DNA of 64,000 nucleotides from Stromatinia cepivora (taxonomy: Eukaryota; Ascomycota; Leotiomycetes; Helotiales; Sclerotiniaceae). Below, piece after piece: positions 11,043-22,665 of the stretch. The DNA lies in assembly GCA_014898415.1 (NCBI GenBank), contig RCTD01000009.1, positions 248,001-312,000 on the forward strand. The letters run 5' to 3'. Position 1 is the stretch's first letter, and every line of letters starts with the position of its first letter. A program made the translations under genes and the position numbers. Below the pieces are notes generated by a model. That model ran no database searches and was not told the DNA's origin. It saw nothing but the letters and a program-made list of their open reading frames with translations.

Positions 11043-12466
11043 CACTTTTATACCTTTCGACTTGGGTCATATCCTGCCATCTCTTCGTCTTTTTCGTCAT
11101 TTTCTTTCTCCGTGGTTATGTCAAGGCAGCCTCAGCTCAAACCTATATGATTTGATTCTTCTGGTTGGCCTTCTTCGCTCATAAAACGAATTGTGGGTCC
11201 AGATGACTGTTCGTTCCGTTTTCATCTACTCGTCCTTTCACAGAACGAATTTTCGAGTCGATCATGAGCAGACCTGAGTTTTCTTTTTTCCCATTCTTCG
11301 ATTTCGAACGACATAAATCCTTTGCACAGTTACATTTTTCTTTTTCTTTAATGCATGGTGAATATCTAGGTGGAGTTGTGGTTTCGGCGCATGGGCGTAG
11401 AGTGGAGTGCTGGCCGTTCATGGTAAGCACAGTGGGGTCAGGAGTTCGTGGGTTTCTTTGCATACTTGCATGGTGCCAGTGGGAGGGAGCGTTTGATACA
11501 TTCTTGGGTGGCGTGATAGGCAATTACGTGTGCATTATTTGGCGGTATAATCCGCCTTTCATGTATCTTGTTGGCTTATAACCCTCGTAGATCTGTACAT
11601 ATTTCCACTAGAGACGAGGGTTTACATCAAGTAGTACTTATAAAAGTTTGCGAGAATGGCTGGATACAAATTTTGATGAAAATTAAATAAAACTAAACAA
11701 AAGTTCCATTGATATTCTTTTGTCAATTGAAAGTGACATGCGCATATACATATACATCACCTCACTCTAATCTTCACAACCAATAGCCCAAAGCTCAAAA
11801 CTTTCCCTCCTACCTTGAACACAAAAGCAGAGCTGCTTTACTCGTAAATATTTTACTTTACTCTTACTTTTACTTTTAGTCCTGGCTCAGACCAACCAGT
11901 CATTTCATTCGCATAGCGCAGAGCGCATGGGCTAAGACTAAGAATTGTGGGGAGGAACCGGCGGTTGTGTTTCAGATTTTTTGGTTGTGGGGTGGGAACG
12001 GGGGGTTATTGTTTGGGGAATAGATGGGTAGATGGAGAGGGATAATTTCGAGGGAGGAGGAGTGGAGGACCGGGAGAAGAGGGAGAAGGGGGAGAAGTGG
12101 AGAAGTGAAGGTGTTTGGATGGAGAGGGTGAGGGTGAGGGGGAATTGTGTATTGTATTGCGTGTGGAGTGTGGATTTGGGGTTGGGTAATGTAGGGGGTG
12201 GGCTTGGTTGGGGAATGAAGTATGAGTGTGGATTTGGGGTACGGGTTTAGGTTTGATTGGTTGTGAGAGGAGCATGAGGCAGAGTCAAAATGGTTGATTG
12301 GAGTGGTAGGTACTCAAAGTATGCGATTCCGGTACTTGCTAAGAAGACCAGGGTATTCCTCTTGTAGTTTATCGTCTGGTGGTAGTTATGTGTAGAGCGG
12401 CTGGTGCAGAGAGTGTTGGAGTTGTGTATTTTATGGTTGTATGGGTGGATGGAATAAATGATGGGG

Positions 12467-12597
12467 GGTGAGGGATAGGGATGAGGGATAGGGAGATGAG
12501 GGATAGGGATGAGGGATAGGGATGAGGGATAGGGATGAGGGATAGGGATGAGGGATAGGGATGAGGGATAGGGATGAGGGATAGGGATGAGGGATTG
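12467..12597. repeat. 13-bp minisatellite
   Basis: About nine near-perfect tandem copies of GATGAGGGATAGG, purine-only on the + strand except for T. The opposite strand is a CT-rich run that produces spurious Pro/Ser ORFs. Confidence 0.9.
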
Positions 12598-14194
12598 GGA
12601 TTATATATGTATTTATGTATGTAGATAGAAGGTATGGAGATAGAAGGTTTGGAGATAGAAGATAGAAGATAGATTACACACAGCAATGCAACGAGTGGGT
12701 GAACGGGTGGATAGATGTGCATAGTGTTGAAGTGAGAAGTGAGAGAAGATGGATGGATGGATGGATGGATGGATTGTTAGGGAGGTAGGTACGTAGATAT
12801 AAAGCAGGGTTATATATGATATGAGTTGATAGATGGATAGATAGATAGATAGAATAATTGATAGTTAGCCAGTAATTAGTAATCGACAATCGACAATTAG
12901 CAATTAGCAGCTAATCGGATACATAATATAATATTGATTTTGTGTAGACACCTTGTATATAAGATAGAAGAGGAAAGTAGGGATAGGTACGAATTAGATC
13001 TGTAGGGATATAAGATCTTACATTATACGTGGATGAGGAATCGTTAGGTAGACAAGTACTAGCTAGATTGGTTATACAGTACGTCATTTTAGGTATGTTG
13101 TATGGTTGTATGGCTGGAATGTGAGATGTAAATGTGAGATGTGAGATGTAAATCGATACGGAAACGTGGAATTTTACTTGGGAGTGGGTGGGTGGGTAAA
13201 TATATCTAGTGTAGAATGTTATGGGGTGTTTTTGGTTGTTAGGTTTATTAAATTATTGGTGGTGGAAATATTGGAATATTGAAGGGTTGGTTGGTATATT
13301 GGTATATTGGTACTCAAATCCATGGTTGTAGGATGTGAGGTACGATATGATATGATGTGATATTGGTGGAGATGGTATTTAGATCAGACCTTTCATTTAA
13401 TCATGAGATAAACTAAGTCTTACTTCATTGTTGCACGAGAAGGAAGATGAGAGTGAGCCATGACCTATATCATTGATTGAAAAATAGAAAAAGTGTCTTC
13501 ATCATGCTTACGGTTATAACGTGGGATGTTTCGTTTCAAAAGTCGTCCTAGGGATCAAGAAAAACTCTATATCTGCGTGCTTTCTTCTCTAGAATAAAAG
13601 TAGAAGATGTATAATTATATGTACGATAATGAATTTGGAAAGCATGCGCAATTACTAGGTATTTTTGCCATTAATTTTTCTGTCGGTAAAGAAGCTGGAA
13701 GTTGTGAGTACAAGTATGTATATTATACGCAGTATATTCTGTAAATTGTGTAATAGATACGTTTAGGCACGGTACAGGAGGTGGCTTCACGTTTTTATTG
13801 TTGGAGGGAGGGAGTGGAGGTGTCAGGAAAAAGTAGGGTAATTTAGAATTAATTAATTCCAGACGGGGGACCGGATTATCGATGTTATACGGAGTACTAG
13901 ATGATAATATTGAGACTGAAGGTGCGTCCGCCGGTAGGTGTTCACGAAAAGAAGAGATGAAAAATGCATGTATGTATGTATGCATTAGAAATATAATTGA
14001 ATCGCACTTGCAGATAGGTATGCTATTGTACCACTCTACCAGTATTTATTTATCTCTTTGTGTACTCTGTACTCAAATCTTCAGAAAACCGGTCGGTCTC
14101 TAGTCGATTCGAAAATAAGGATTGATAGGTGGCTGAATTGCCACGCTGAATATTAGATCGTCAAATAATATTCCGCTCAGCCCTGAATCGATGG

Positions 14195-14255
14195 GGCTAT
14201 CCAGGCTATCCAGGCTGTCCAGGCTATCCAGGCTGTCCAGGCTATCCAGGCTATC
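14195..14255. repeat. 9-bp tandem repeat
   Basis: Seven units of GGCTATCCA or GGCTGTCCA in tandem; the only variation is A/G at the fifth base. Confidence 0.9.
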
Positions 14256-16551
14256 GATCTATCTAGATTCCACCTCAGCATCAAGAAAAGTATTCGGGAC
14301 CTGCAGCATCATCGATTCCCTCAAAAAGCAGTGTCTTAAAAATCTTATTCATCATCCAATTATAGCTTTCATCCCCCACCATCAAAACCCTCAACGGCGG
14401 CACGCTGATGGCGTGTGCATAATTTTCGCAGTAGTTGGAAATACCCTTGATGGTTGGATGGATCGATGTACTATGTATGTATGTTATGCAAGCTTAGAGT
14501 ATTTACTTGGGCATATGATATAAATGAAAATATCGGGGTGGTATATTAAGTTTTGAATAAGAGGGGTGATATATGTCGCGACTCATGAGAATGACGACGA
14601 CAATACTATATAAAAGCATGCATTCCTAGGTAATTGATGAAACTTTCAATTCTACTAAAGCTTTATACTTTCAATTTTGATCGTCTCGGGATCACCAATT
14701 TAAATAAATGATTCAAGCTGCCCCCTTCACTCTTTATGCGCAACGTCTAATTGGTTCATCGTATGATTATTTCAGCCCAATTAGGTTGTAGGTACCTGAT
14801 AATTGTATGTAATTATGTATGCACAAACAAACCAGGCAATTCCCACGACGACAGCTTCAATATTTTGATACAACTTGAAAATGCACGACCAAAACGTCGA
14901 GTTTTAAGTGTCGTGTGTAGGTATTTAATTTCACAATGACCAGTTTTCGGTTTTCGTACTCTGTAACTCAAAATGCAATTGTCCGTCCGTGCTTGGGAGT
15001 TTGGTTATCGATATCGATAAGAAGGACAAGGTGTGTAAGGTTCAGCGGTTTGCATGATAATTTGGAACAATTTGCTTTTAATGTCTCGCTGCTTTTCCCA
15101 TGATGAAAGTTGATTCTCTAACATTGATGTTTTTACTATCTAAGATAATAACTTACTTGAACATGTCAAAGCTATTTCTTCCAATTCAAAAATTGTTCCA
15201 AAGTCTTTCTAGACAATGAAAAGCGGCATCTAGGTACAATAAATGTTCCTAGTGGCATGTATATCAAACTTCTACTAACGGTAATTGACAGTCTAGAAGC
15301 ATTGAGTAATTTAAAGAGTGATCTTGGTACTAGGTATATCCATCTAGGAAAATGGAATGATGAAACTGGAGAAGAGGATTTAAAATGGAAATGATCGATA
15401 TCATTATCATTATCTAGAACATTGGGTCCCTTCCTATATCTATAGACTGATCAGTCACACATGGCATATTTTACAGGAATATAAATCTATACAAATGCAA
15501 GCAAATATATATCCTGTCAATAGAACTTATTACTAACTTATGCATGCATGCTCCTTTCCTAACTGCAAGCCAAGCATCCTCAATCCTTTTGTGGGAGTAA
15601 TTCCTTGCCCCTCTCTAGCCAAAGATAGAGATTCTTTGATCCAACAAAGAAAAGGCAGCAGATCAATAATGAGGACAATTTTTGATGCCAATTTATTTTC
15701 TCTATTTATTATATCCCCACATCATGTGTTTGTTCTAAAAATCAAAAATCCGCCACTTGTGAAGAAGAAATCTACTCTCTATATACTATCAAATACTAGT
15801 TAGTTATTCACACACTTGTACTCGAAAATCCCATTGTTACCAAAACGCAGAAGGCTACCGGTACACTGCCCTGCCCGTTTGTATCCCCCATTCTGGGAGG
15901 CTCAACCTTGCTCTTTTAAAGCCGTTCGAGGGGTAACTGGACAATCATCTCCTCTTAAGAAAAATATCTCGTTTTCCAACTAGCCTAGCCTTCTCTTCCC
16001 CTCCCTTCTTTATTGCAAACCTTCCATCTTCATTCCATTCTATTCACATACGCTTCGCATCAAACTACCTAGTACCTCAAAATATACCACGCGCGCATAC
16101 CATAGACGGGATACAATAACTAGGGATTTATATCATACCATATTATCCTATGCTATACCTACTAGGTACTTTAAGTTACAACCATCGTTCGAGAATCTTT
16201 CACATTACAGGATTCACATCTTTTTAGTCACCCCACCTTATCAGTCCTTCGGAAGCTAGCTATTTCATAGTATACTGAGTGGACTCGGAGTACCAGGTAG
16301 CGCTTGGGGTTTTATCGCCGCTTCAAAGAAAGTTGTAAGGGTTGCATTGAGAAAAGGAAGAAGGAAAGTTAAGAAGCAAGAACGATCGATAGTGATAATA
16401 TTCATTTATCTACATCATTTAACGACAATCATATCTTGTGCCCCGACATCCACGATTAAAATTTGAGAATCTCCAGAATTTCTCTTCTTTTCATTGCGTT
16501 TCTTTTTCCCTTGCATCTCGAGGAGCACGACATAACGATAAAGCAATCAAT

Positions 16552-18621
16552 ATGAAGGTCAGTCACCAGCCGGTCTCTTATTTCGTCTGAGGATTTTACA
16601 TTAAGTTGGAGTCATCGCTAACTGAATATGTTTGTCTATCAGGCTCTTCGTAGGTCGATTAAAGGTGAAAAGCCTGATTCGAAAGTTCAACATGTTTCCT
16701 TAACGCCCAAATCTGCCGTCGCGATTGTCCCACCGAAAAAGGTACGTCGCAATTCGTATACTTGAGTCGCAATTGCATTGATTCGCATTCTAACAAACTG
16801 CAATCATTTTAGGTTATTCGCGCATTGTATGATTATGAGGCACATTCGAACCAAGAATTGGGTTTTACGAGGGGCGACTTCTTTCACGTTATTGGACGAG
16901 AAAATGATACGGATTGGTATGAGGCATGTAATCCCGCAGTGCCAGATGCGAGAGGTTTGGTACCTGTTGCATACTTTCAAGCGTTAGGGAAGACTGAGCG
17001 AGATAGTGGGCAATCCATATCAGATAAGTCGCCTATGAGTATGAAGGTGGATCATGATTCGGGTTATTCCGACATGTCCGGTTCAGGGACATTGACGAGT
17101 CCACCAGATAGCGGTGGAGGTCAAAGATTTTCAAAGACAATGAAAGGCACCGGTGCGATGGTTTACGGCGTGGTTATGTACGATTTTGCGGCGGAACGTC
17201 CCGATGAATTGGAAGCAAAGGCCGGTGAAGCAATCATCGTGATTGCTCAATCAAACCCAGAATGGTTTGTCGCGAAACCAATTGGACGACTAGGAGGTCC
17301 AGGACTGATACCGGTTGACTTCATCGAGATACGTGATATGAGCACTGGAAAGGCTGTGCCAAACGCGCAGGAAGCAGTTCAGAGAGCCGGTGTACCAAAA
17401 GTGGAAGAATGGAAGCGAATGGCTGCCGATTACAAGAACAGTAGTATTACTTTGGGCAAATTTGAAGTTCCCAATGGTTCTTCACAACAGCAGCAGCAGC
17501 AACAAATGCAGCAAAATATGGAACGGTTGAGTCTACAACAGAGTGCAAGGCAGAGTCAGCAGAATGCTCAAGGCTATGTATGTATTGATTCGCGTGGTAT
17601 CAAGAAGTTTATACTAATTCAAAATCAGGACCAACGACAGTCACAGCAAGCGAGAGCCGTCCAACCAGTTCAACAAGTACCGCAAAACCCCTATTCCATA
17701 CCATCTAAATCCTCTTCTCAATTATACGCTCCAATTTCCGCTCGAATACCACGATACTGTTTTGCAGAAGATAAATATTGGTTCGTTGTTGAAGCAGCTT
17801 TGGAAGATGGAAGACATTGGGAGCTTTCGAGATACTACGAAGATTTTTACGATTTCCAAATTGCTCTTTTAACGGAGTTCCCAGCAGAAGCAGGAAATAC
17901 TGGTACACAGAAGAGAAGCTTGCCATATATGCCAGGACCCGTCAACTATGTTACAGATGCGATAACCGAAGGAAGACAACATAATCTTGACGCATATGTC
18001 AAGAATCTTTTGACCCAGCCAGCATATATCTCAAGATGCACTCTTGTCAAACAGTTTTTTGCACCTCGAGAAGGGGATTATGAAATGGATCCAAATGCAG
18101 TGGAAGAAGAATATCGTTTATCCGGTGGTTCACAACAGTCATCAAGCGATTCAAGAACACAAGCAGCATCTAGGCAATCTTCGCGGGGTGATTTAAATGG
18201 AGAAACTTATTCAAGTGGCGGTCCTACTGGTCTAACGGCCACTCCAGGACATCAAAGAGGTCAATCATCATTATCTGTCAATAACGGTCAAGGTCCAACC
18301 CGTCAGACCTCATCCCTTTCTCAGCCATCCAGCAATTCATTAACTCCAGCAGGCAATGTTAATGGACAACAACCATCTGCTATGAAGGTCAAGATCTATT
18401 TCGGTGATGATTTGATAGCTATTCGAGTACCTACAGATATTCAATTTAGACAGCTTTACGACAAGATCAGTGATCGCTTGAAGATACCACAAGGGGACGA
18501 AATTGCACTATACTACAAGGACGAGCCCAGCGGAGAAAAGCCAAACCTAATGAGCGACAATGATCTAGACATCGCTCTACAACGAAACGATAAGCTCATT
18601 ATCTACGTCGAATATCAATAA
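16552..18621 (+). CDS. BEM1: cell-polarity scaffold Bem1
   Basis: Bem1 links Cdc42, its exchange factor Cdc24 and PAK kinases at growth sites (and NADPH oxidase parts in some fungi). Exons 16552-16557, 16643-16741, 16813-17577 and 17629-18621 give 620 residues. Domains in order: SH3-1 (VIRALYDYEAH, about 36-92), SH3-2 (VYGVVMYDFAAERP, about 152-205), a Gln-rich linker near 220-255, PX (CFAEDKYWFVVEAAL, about 325-430), a Ser/Gln linker, and C-terminal PB1 (MKVKIYFGDDLIAIRV to the end, about 540-620), the Cdc24-binding module. The order and length match the family. The first exon holds only ATG AAG. The third intron (17578-17628, GTATGT to CAG, branch TACTAAT) is 51 nt with no in-frame stop, so retention would keep the frame. 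Confidence 0.95.
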
Positions 18622-20173
18622 TGATATCGGTAATGATCTTTACGTCGACATGTATCTGGTATTGAACTGGAGATAGAGAGTCAAATACTCTCACACATTC
18701 TTTGAACGATATGTTCTATTGCTACCTTTTTTTTTGGCACTTATACCTTAATCTGCTTCGGATGTACAGACAATTTTTGGTGAGGGTTGATAATAGCTGC
18801 TGGTATAACTTTAGCAGCCGACACCACACTCATTTTGATGCAGATCAACACATTTTTCACAAATATCTATTTCTTTCCTTTCGAAAACATTTCTGTTGGT
18901 GATGGAGAATATAGGGAGGCATCAGGCGTTATCATTATGGCGCTTCCTCTTCTCTATTCCCCTTGATATTTTTTACTTTTTCGAGATTTTGGGTTGCATA
19001 TTTAGTGCGTGACGGACATACCATGGAAGTTTCATTTGTTGGAGGAAAGTTACCAATTATTTTTTTTTTTGTCGAGTGAGTTGGTGAAGGGAGGAAAGGA
19101 AAGGAAATGGAAGAGATGACGATAGTGATGATTAAGTTTTTATTTAGCCTGTGTGAATGAATACTTAAACAACGAGCATTTAAATACCTAGTATTCAAAT
19201 GAATGAATGATTGAGGATATTGTGAATTTATGATGTGTAGTGTGATTTGTTGATGTGATTTTGAGATAGCTACCAGGTAATGAGGGTTGGTATGATAGAC
19301 TGTTGGAATGAAAAGAAATCTATGTAAGGGAGATAGATACCCCGGTGAGTCTGGTGAGCTTTTTTCATCCCTCCTTCCAAGCCTTTCCTACGATGAATCC
19401 TCCCTACAATATAATCCTTCCTACGATACAAAATCTACAGAGTATACCATCGCATCATAAACCCCCGTAGAAAGCTTACCTAATAATTCATGGATTGTAC
19501 CACTTACCACTTACCACCTCGTATCGTATCGTATCCCCAAACACCCCTCACCTCATCTCTTGAGCGCATCCGCATCCTCACTACCCCAACTTTATTCTCC
19601 ATTGTGACGAGACGAGACGAGACGCTGTCTATTTATCTATTTTATCTATCTGCCTACTTATATTTTTATATACTTAGTATATAGGTATATAAACTCATTT
19701 TCACGACTTTCATCTGCTTGGGTTTATTTCGGGTTTAATCTCAATGCAAAGCATCTTCATTCTCGAACGTCTCCACTTGTTTTGAGACTTGCTCTCTCCT
19801 CTCTCCTCTCGCTGGCTCACTGGCTCACTGGCTCACTGGCTCACTGGCTCGCAGGCTCCACTTCCGCCCCGCTTCGCATCATCGCTCAAGCTAGACGGAA
19901 GATCTTATCGCAATCGATGGAATGATTCTTATCTGGTGTTGAACAATTAATTGAGTTGAGAGCGGTTTTTGCGATTGCTATCGCGATTGCTACTATATAG
20001 TGATATCCTGCTACAGCAATAGGGTACGCGCTACATTCACTTTCAATTTCGGTTTCGATTTGCGCATGAGTGTTCCGATTTAAGAAATTAGGTAGGACCG
20101 AGAGTTTATGAGTTTAAGCATACACAACCTTAACACGGAGCTCTAAAGCTCAAGGATTATCTTGACATCACAA
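18622..20173. other. intergenic between BEM1 and the zinc-finger gene
   Basis: Downstream of BEM1 and upstream of the next gene. Contains a poly-T tract near 19061-19071, GACGA repeats near 19606-19624 and an 8-bp tandem repeat at 19812. No further gene is supported. Confidence 0.5.
19812..19851. repeat. 8-bp tandem repeat
   Basis: Five tandem copies of CTGGCTCA; the last ends in G. Confidence 0.9.
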
Positions 20174-21418
20174 ATGCCACCCCTACAACTACGCCAAGAA
20201 TTCCCTTCCTTAAAAGCTTTCAAAGAAGCGCTACATGCTTGGGCTATCGAAGCACATTTTGAACCTAGGATTCTTAAAAGTGATACCGGGAGAGTGAGGG
20301 TTGGATGTAAGAGAGATCCGGAATGTCCATTTGTGGTGAGATGTAATTGGGAGAGAAGGGGTGGAAGGGAACCATTGGCTAGGGTTACGGTTTTGAGGGA
20401 GAGACATACTTGTTTGGATGATTTGGTTAGTGTTGGACATCCGGGTACTGGGGTCAGAGTTGGGGTTAGGGGACAGGTTAATGGGGGATTGCCACCGGGG
20501 AATGGGAGTTGGGATGGGAATGTTGGGGGGATGTCGGTGGGGATAGGACAGAATGGGAATGTGAATGGAAATGGAGGATTGGATGGAGTGGGTATTGGGA
20601 TGCCGACGGGAATGGTGGTTAGGCCTGGAGAAGGGGAAAATAATCATATTATATCCGGAGCGAGAGTTATTGAACAACATAATGGAGGGAGTAATAATGG
20701 AATGCCGATACCAGGACAGGTTTTACCGGTTTTACCGAAAGTTCAGAGGAATAGCGCGAGTCGATTACCATTTCTGATGGGAATTTTACCTAAATTAATG
20801 ACGATTACGAAAGAAACAACACCAGTGGAGATTAGAGATTGTTTGATGAGGGAATTTGGGGCAGAGGTACATTTACAACAGTGTAGGAGGGCAAAGACGG
20901 AAATTTTGAAGAAAGCAGGAAGTGGGGATGAGGGAGGTAGTGGACAAGGAGGGGGAAGTAGTGAAGGGACGGTAGGGAGCGGGAGTGGGAGTGGGATTGG
21001 TACAGGAAGTGGTAGTGGTAGTGGAGGTGGAAATAATGGCAAAGGTGGTATACAAGGAAGCAACAACATACCACCAAACCAAATCCTATTCCCCGATATA
21101 AACAACCACCCAAACGCAACCAACAATCCCGTGAACACATCCATAAATAACGGAGCATCCGCACCTCAAAACTCAAACAGAGTCGATCCTCCCATACCCC
21201 CACCTACAAATGCAACCCGAACCGGCAGTAGTGGAAGTCCCCAACAACCATTTATACTGCATACTGCACAGGGAATTGTGGCGCCAGCTATATCGGAAAG
21301 AAATGAATCGGCTTTGATGCAGGAACAACCGATTAGGTGTCCGTATTGTATTAATCAGAGGTGGATGAGGAGTATTAAGGATGCGGTGGAACATATGAGT
21401 ATGCATGTTGTTGTTTGA
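20174..21418 (+). CDS. FAR1/Mutator-transposase-like DNA-binding protein without catalytic domain
   Basis: A single-exon frame of 414 residues from ATG 20174. Residues about 5-85 resemble the WRKY-GCM1-type zinc finger of FAR1 and Mutator-like transposases: FPSLKAFKEALHAWAIEAHF, then VGCKRDPECPFVVRC, then RERHTC (Cys-Cys-His-Cys order). A second block near 195-245 (MGILPKLMTI, VEIRDCLMREFGAEVHLQQ, RRAKTEIL) looks like the helical domain that follows in Mutator-like proteins. Gly/Asn/Ser-rich linkers separate the parts. The end carries a C2H2 finger, CPYC-x14-H-x3-H. No DDE or SWIM part is present, so a transcription-factor role derived from a transposase is inferred. It lies 950 bp from a retrotransposon relic. 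Confidence 0.7.
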   Translation: MPPLQLRQEFPSLKAFKEALHAWAIEAHFEPRILKSDTGRVRVGCKRDPECPFVVRCNWERRGGREPLARVTVLRERHTCLDDLVSVGHPGTGVRVGVRGQVNGGLPPGNGSWDGNVGGMSVGIGQNGNVNGNGGLDGVGIGMPTGMVVRPGEGENNHIISGARVIEQHNGGSNNGMPIPGQVLPVLPKVQRNSASRLPFLMGILPKLMTITKETTPVEIRDCLMREFGAEVHLQQCRRAKTEILKKAGSGDEGGSGQGGGSSEGTVGSGSGSGIGTGSGSGSGGGNNGKGGIQGSNNIPPNQILFPDINNHPNATNNPVNTSINNGASAPQNSNRVDPPIPPPTNATRTGSSGSPQQPFILHTAQGIVAPAISERNESALMQEQPIRCPYCINQRWMRSIKDAVEHMSMHVVV

Positions 21419-22362
21419 GGGGTTGAGGATGGATGGATGAATGAATGAGAGGGATGTTATATGGGTCAAGGCATATCCAGGTGGTAATTTGCTGTTTGTT
21501 GGGAAATTATGCATGGATGCATGGATGGATGGGTGTTATTTATATACAATCCCACCCTTCTCGTAATCTCAAGCGCTGTATTTCACAATACCTAAGTAAA
21601 GTTTCCAGAATTTCATGCCACCCATCTACTATAAACTATAGAAATAGGTCCTAAGTTAAGTGATGGTCCAGATAAGTGCAGGTTTATATTATATTAGTAT
21701 CTAGTACCTAGTATCTCCTTGTAATAACTCTATTTGGGAATTTTGGGGAGTTTATAGCGTATCTGGGGTCTGGGTTATGTCTAAGATATTTTGTCGGAAA
21801 GTTTCTTGAATTGGAAAGGAAAGGAAGGAAAGGAAGGGGGTTTGTGGGTTCTTGGAGGGGTTGGAATAATTGGAATAATTGGAATACCTAGCTTTTTGGG
21901 GATTTTTCTGATTTGTTGAATTTGGGGGAGGGGGGGTTGAAAGGGAGAGGAGGAGGGGAGGAGAGGTTAGGTGATTATGGGGATATATCGAGGGGGAGGG
22001 GGAGCGGTTTCGGTGTGGTTGGTTGGTCGGTTTATGGTGAATTTCTTAGAGGGGAGAGGTGGTTTATTTGAAGATGGATGGAGATGGAGAGAATGGTGAG
22101 AATATTGGATTGATGGGGTTCAAGTTAGTTTGGACTTTGAGATTTTGAGATTTTGAGATTTCGAGATTTCGAGATTTCGAGATTTCGAGATGAATGTGGG
22201 AGGTAAGGTCTTATAATTAGGGGTTTGAATTATTGATCAGATACTTGACATTAATTCGTGATTAGATTGAGGGTGATGGTGAGAGATGTGATATTATTTT
22301 GAGTTTTATTACCGCTTGATGATTTAAGAGATAGAAGATGGAAGATTTTTCTTTTTTATATT
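21419..22362. other. purine-rich intergenic stretch
   Basis: Downstream of the zinc-finger gene. Contains GGAAA/GGAAGG runs (21815-21840), TTGGAATAA triplication (21869-21893) and a GAGATTTC tandem (22137-22190). No gene is seen. Confidence 0.5.
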
Positions 22363-22367
22363 CCAGG
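22363..22367. repeat. left 5-bp target-site duplication
   Basis: CCAGG immediately before the left LTR, repeated at 29422-29426. Five bases is usual for Ty3/gypsy integration. Confidence 0.85.
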
Positions 22368-22649
22368 TGTGACGCACAAGAGCCGTAGTAGAGCTGAATA
22401 AACAGGGTCAATTATGTTCTTTAGAATCTACAATTGAAGAACTATGACTTATAAGGAACGATTAGATATATATATACAAATACCTATTTGTAAATTGTAA
22501 GATTATATATATATATTATTAGGGTTATCATTTTATTATACTAAATTGTATAATTCGTAATATATATATACGGATGATCAATTCATAAATTGATATAGGA
22601 AATAAAAGGTATTATATGATTAGTCTCCTATAATTCACAATTCATAATA
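22368..22649 (-). repeat. left LTR (3' LTR of the minus-strand element)
   Basis: Starts TGTGACGCAC after the CCAGG duplication. It aligns along its full 282 bases with 29140-29421, differing almost only by transitions. The inner end is more mutated (CATAATA against CGTGACA in the right copy), while the outer end kept TGTGACGC. Confidence 0.9.
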
Positions 22650-22665
22650 CTACCTCCCCCTTTGG
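22650..22665 (-). other. polypurine tract of the retrotransposon
   Basis: On the minus strand CCAAAGGGGGAGGTAG abuts the 3' LTR, where plus-strand priming occurs in LTR elements. It confirms minus orientation and is one of the few G-rich stretches RIP left intact. Confidence 0.75.

Larger units (their letters stand above)
11043..16551. other. 5.5-kb gene-poor region with minisatellites
   Basis: No ORF here has a domain motif plus splice support. The region holds G-rich segments (11940-12250), a 13-bp minisatellite, a 4-bp GGAT tract (about 12749-12773), a 9-bp tandem array, and many GTATGTATG and TAGATAGA microsatellites. From about 15840 to 16551 pyrimidine-rich blocks precede BEM1 and probably form its promoter and long leader. 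A non-coding transcript is possible but nothing shows one directly. Confidence 0.5.

Noticed and set aside
12467..12597. CRISPR-like array
   Set aside because: Units are 13-bp tandem repeats with no spacers, in a eukaryotic genome; a minisatellite is the right call.
12006..12722. Antisense Pro/Ser-rich ORFs
   Set aside because: They are produced by CT-rich minisatellite complements.
14191..14523. ORF with repeated Leu-Ser-Arg
   Set aside because: A product of the 9-bp tandem repeat, not a protein gene.
20743..21203. Antisense ORFs over the zinc-finger gene
   Set aside because: They mirror the Gly/Asn-rich low-complexity coding strand (Pro/Thr/Leu runs) and have no family features.
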